Assembly (NCBI GenBank): GCA_015655035.1
Contig: JAATFS010000362.1
Coordinates: forward strand, 1 to 8,884
DNA: 8,884 nucleotides
Source of the DNA: Lysobacterales bacterium
Lineage (GTDB): Bacteria > Pseudomonadota > Gammaproteobacteria > Xanthomonadales > Xanthomonadaceae
Direction: 5' to 3'
The position numbers and the translations under genes are program-made. The notes under the pieces were generated by a model. The model saw only the letters and a program-made list of their open reading frames with translations. It made no database searches and had not been told where the DNA came from. Shown one piece after another: positions 6,988 through 8,884 of the stretch (its first letter is position 1; the number at the start of each line of letters is the position of its first letter).

Positions 6988-7079
6988 CTGGGAAGTGGGC
7001 CGTGCCCGACCCATCCCAAGTCCTGCGGTGAAGGCACGCGGCGCACCTCCGTGTGCGCTGCATTGCCGCTTTCTAGCGG
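6988..7079 (-). terminator. Cluster of hairpins downstream of the TonB receptor gene (possible terminator region)
   Basis: In the order met by transcription leaving the receptor gene there are three dyads. The first, 7066-7079, is CCGCT/AGCGG with a 4-nt loop, 12 nt past the stop. The second, 7038-7061, has arms centred on GCGCAC/GTGCGC with a 6-nt loop. The third, 6988-7020, is an imperfect, interrupted stem around GGGC-CGT-GCCC. None has a T-run, so this is a tentative site for termination or transcript-end protection. Confidence 0.3.
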
Positions 7080-7091
7080 GGCCAGCGCCTG

Positions 7092-8884
7092 TTAGAACGT
7101 ATAGCGCACGCGGCCGTACCAGTAGGCGCCGTTGCTGCCGATCGGAGACAGCACGTCGTACGGCAGGTTGCCGTAGTAGTAAATGTCGTCGTTGGACAGG
7201 TCGGGGTAGTTGTCGAGCACGTTCTGCCCGCCGATGGCCACGCTCCATTGCGCGTTGATGCGGTACTCCGCTTCCAGGTCCAGCTGCCACTCGGCGGCGT
7301 ATACCTGGCGCGGGATGTAGCCGCCGCCGAAGTCGAACACGCGGGTGGCGCTGTCGTAGCGGTTCACCCGGGTTTGCAGGCTCCAGCGGTCGTTGCTCCA
7401 GTTGGCCGCCAGCGAGGCGCGGGTACGCGGGGTGGCTTCGGTCAAGGTGTTGCTTTCTTCGACGCCGAACAACACGTATTCCGGATCCAGCGCCAGCAGC
7501 TCGGCCGGGGTGGCCACCACGTTCTTCAGCTCGGTCTTGGCATAGCTCCAGGTGCCGGTCAGCAGCAGATTGCCGCCCAGCCACCACTGGCGCCAGTTGG
7601 CGACGAGTTCGGCGCCACGGCTGCGAGTATCGGCGGCGTTGACGAAGAAGCTGGCGCTCTGCACGCCGGATACGCCGAAGTTGCGCTGTACGTAGTCGGT
7701 GAGCGCTTCGCCGGTGATGTCTTCGGACAGTGCGATACGGTCGTCGATATCGATCTGGAACAGGTCCAGCGACAGGTCGAAGTGGTCGCCGATGCGGCTG
7801 GTGAAGCCTAGGCTGTAGTTCAGCGACTTCTCCGGTTTGAGCGCGGTGGCGCCCAGCGTCTGGGCGATCGGATTGTTGACCGACAACAGCCGCCCCTGCA
7901 CCAGCTGGCCGGATGCGTCGTAGCCAGTGGAAGTGGCCTCGTAGCCGATCTGGCTCAGCGACGGCGCACGGAAGTTGTTGGAGACCGCGCCGCGCAACGC
8001 GAACGCCGGCAAGAATTCGTAGCGGGCGGCGAGCTTGCCGGTCCACTGGCTGCCGAAGTCCTGGTAGTGCTCGTAGCGGCCGGCCAGGTCGGTGGACAGC
8101 TTGTCGCCGAACTGGCTGGACAGGCTGGCATAGGCGCCGACGACATTGCGCGACAGGTCGGCCTCGTCGTCCGGGGTCAAGCCGCCGCCGGCCTGCGAGC
8201 CGGTGGGTCGGTCGGTGTAGCTGCCGGCGGCGTAGCTGGCTGGATCGCCGGCATGGGTGCGGTAGCCCTCGCGCCGGAATTCCACGCCGGTGCCGAGCGT
8301 GTGGGTGGCGCCGGCGGCATCGAACACCCGGCTCAGGTCCAGGTTGCCCACGGTTTGCGCGAACGCGTAGTCGCCGGTCTTGAAGCGGGTAGGGCTACCT
8401 GGGCCGAGCGAGGCATTAAGCGAATGCTTCAGGCGGTAGGTGAAGTCGTTGCGGCCGTAATCCACGCTGGCGTCATAGGTCCAGTCGCCCCACTGGCCGC
8501 GTGCGCCGACCACCGATTGCAGGTCGCGGTTCTCGCCCAGCGACACTGGGCGGTAGCCGTTGGGATAGACCTCGGTCCAGTTGCTGTCCTCGCTCGGATA
8601 GCGGAAGTAGTTGGCGCCCTGGGTGTCGCGCTGGTTGTAGGTACCGAAGAAATACAACTCGCTGGTCTGGCCGAAGGGCAGTTCGCCATTGATCCAGGCG
8701 TTGAGATCCTTGGACTGGCCGTCGCCCAGCACGTAGTTGCGCCTGCCCAGCAGTGCCAGGTCGGCGGCGCTGGGGTTGTCGGGCGAGTACTGGTCGTAGC
8801 CGGCGCGGTTGGTGCCTTCGCGGTTCTTCAGTTCCAGGCCGACCTTGAAGAAGCCATCATCGCCCAGCCGGGTACCGGTCTTGG
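7092..8884 (-). CDS. TonB-dependent outer-membrane receptor, C-terminal part (5' end outside the window)
   Basis: Ligand-gated outer-membrane transporter driven by the TonB-ExbBD complex. The visible 597 codons run open to the right edge, so the signal peptide, TonB box and most or all of the plug lie outside; the GTG at 8732 is an internal Val codon, not a start. The visible part is beta-barrel: alternating aromatic/polar strands, many Gly/Asn/Asp turns, the NNFRAPSLSQIGYE block (about 303-316 of the visible part), LKPEKSLNYSLGF, the RSRGAELVANW strand, the late GGQNVLDNYPD motif and a terminal strand YGRVRYTF ending in Phe, the usual BAM-recognised C-terminus. Length and motifs fit the large proteobacterial TonB receptors of unknown ligand (iron complexes, vitamins or glycans). 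It precedes otsB in the same direction but is separated by 227 bp with several dyads, so it is probably a separate unit. The ligand cannot be named from this part. Confidence 0.93.
   Translation of the reverse strand, partial: KTGTRLGDDGFFKVGLELKNREGTNRAGYDQYSPDNPSAADLALLGRRNYVLGDGQSKDLNAWINGELPFGQTSELYFFGTYNQRDTQGANYFRYPSEDSNWTEVYPNGYRPVSLGENRDLQSVVGARGQWGDWTYDASVDYGRNDFTYRLKHSLNASLGPGSPTRFKTGDYAFAQTVGNLDLSRVFDAAGATHTLGTGVEFRREGYRTHAGDPASYAAGSYTDRPTGSQAGGGLTPDDEADLSRNVVGAYASLSSQFGDKLSTDLAGRYEHYQDFGSQWTGKLAARYEFLPAFALRGAVSNNFRAPSLSQIGYEATSTGYDASGQLVQGRLLSVNNPIAQTLGATALKPEKSLNYSLGFTSRIGDHFDLSLDLFQIDIDDRIALSEDITGEALTDYVQRNFGVSGVQSASFFVNAADTRSRGAELVANWRQWWLGGNLLLTGTWSYAKTELKNVVATPAELLALDPEYVLFGVEESNTLTEATPRTRASLAANWSNDRWSLQTRVNRYDSATRVFDFGGGYIPRQVYAAEWQLDLEAEYRINAQWSVAIGGQNVLDNYPDLSNDDIYYYGNLPYDVLSPIGSNGAYWYGRVRYTF

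Noticed and set aside
6085..8046. A 653-codon minus-strand frame that would fuse an Arg-rich N-terminal domain to OtsB
   Set aside because: The first ~394 codons are an out-of-frame reading of the TonB receptor plus intergenic DNA; only the last 259 codons, from 6864, are a real protein.

Overview
The window looks like chromosomal DNA from a GC-rich gammaproteobacterium, most likely of the Xanthomonas/Stenotrophomonas/Pseudoxanthomonas group. This is inferred from the strong G/C bias at third codon positions, a large TonB-dependent receptor, malate:quinone oxidoreductase, and the otsB - GH15 - otsA cluster, an order I recall from xanthomonads. No mobile element, CRISPR array, tRNA or rRNA is visible.

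Layout from left to right: (1) 2-784, plus strand, a PgeF/YfiH-type peptidoglycan editing factor (polyphenol oxidase family). (2) 919-952, a near-perfect bidirectional intrinsic terminator between this gene and the convergent mqo. (3) 1005-2696, minus strand, mqo, with a hydrophobic N-terminal segment and an Ala/Pro-rich C-terminal tail. (4) 2887-6864, minus strand, a three-gene trehalose cluster transcribed otsB, then a GH15 glucoamylase/trehalase-like hydrolase, then otsA. GH15 and otsA share an ATGA stop/start overlap, and otsB and GH15 are 55 bp apart. (5) 6865-7091, an intergenic stretch of 227 bp crowded with inverted repeats, including a GATTCC/GGAATC set at exact 14-bp steps just upstream of otsB. 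(6) 7092 to the right edge, minus strand, the beta-barrel part of a TonB-dependent outer-membrane receptor whose N-terminus and plug lie outside the window.

OtsA makes trehalose-6-phosphate from UDP-glucose and glucose-6-phosphate, and OtsB dephosphorylates it to trehalose. The GH15 enzyme between them has no signal peptide, so it probably acts in the cytoplasm. It could hydrolyse trehalose or an alpha-glucan, so one transcript may encode both synthesis and turnover. Mqo (malate to quinone, TCA cycle) and PgeF (cell-wall precursor quality control) look like separate units. Most genes are well-known families. The points most worth a second look are the role of the GH15 enzyme, the mutually exclusive hairpins upstream of otsB, and the membrane topology implied by the Mqo N-terminus.
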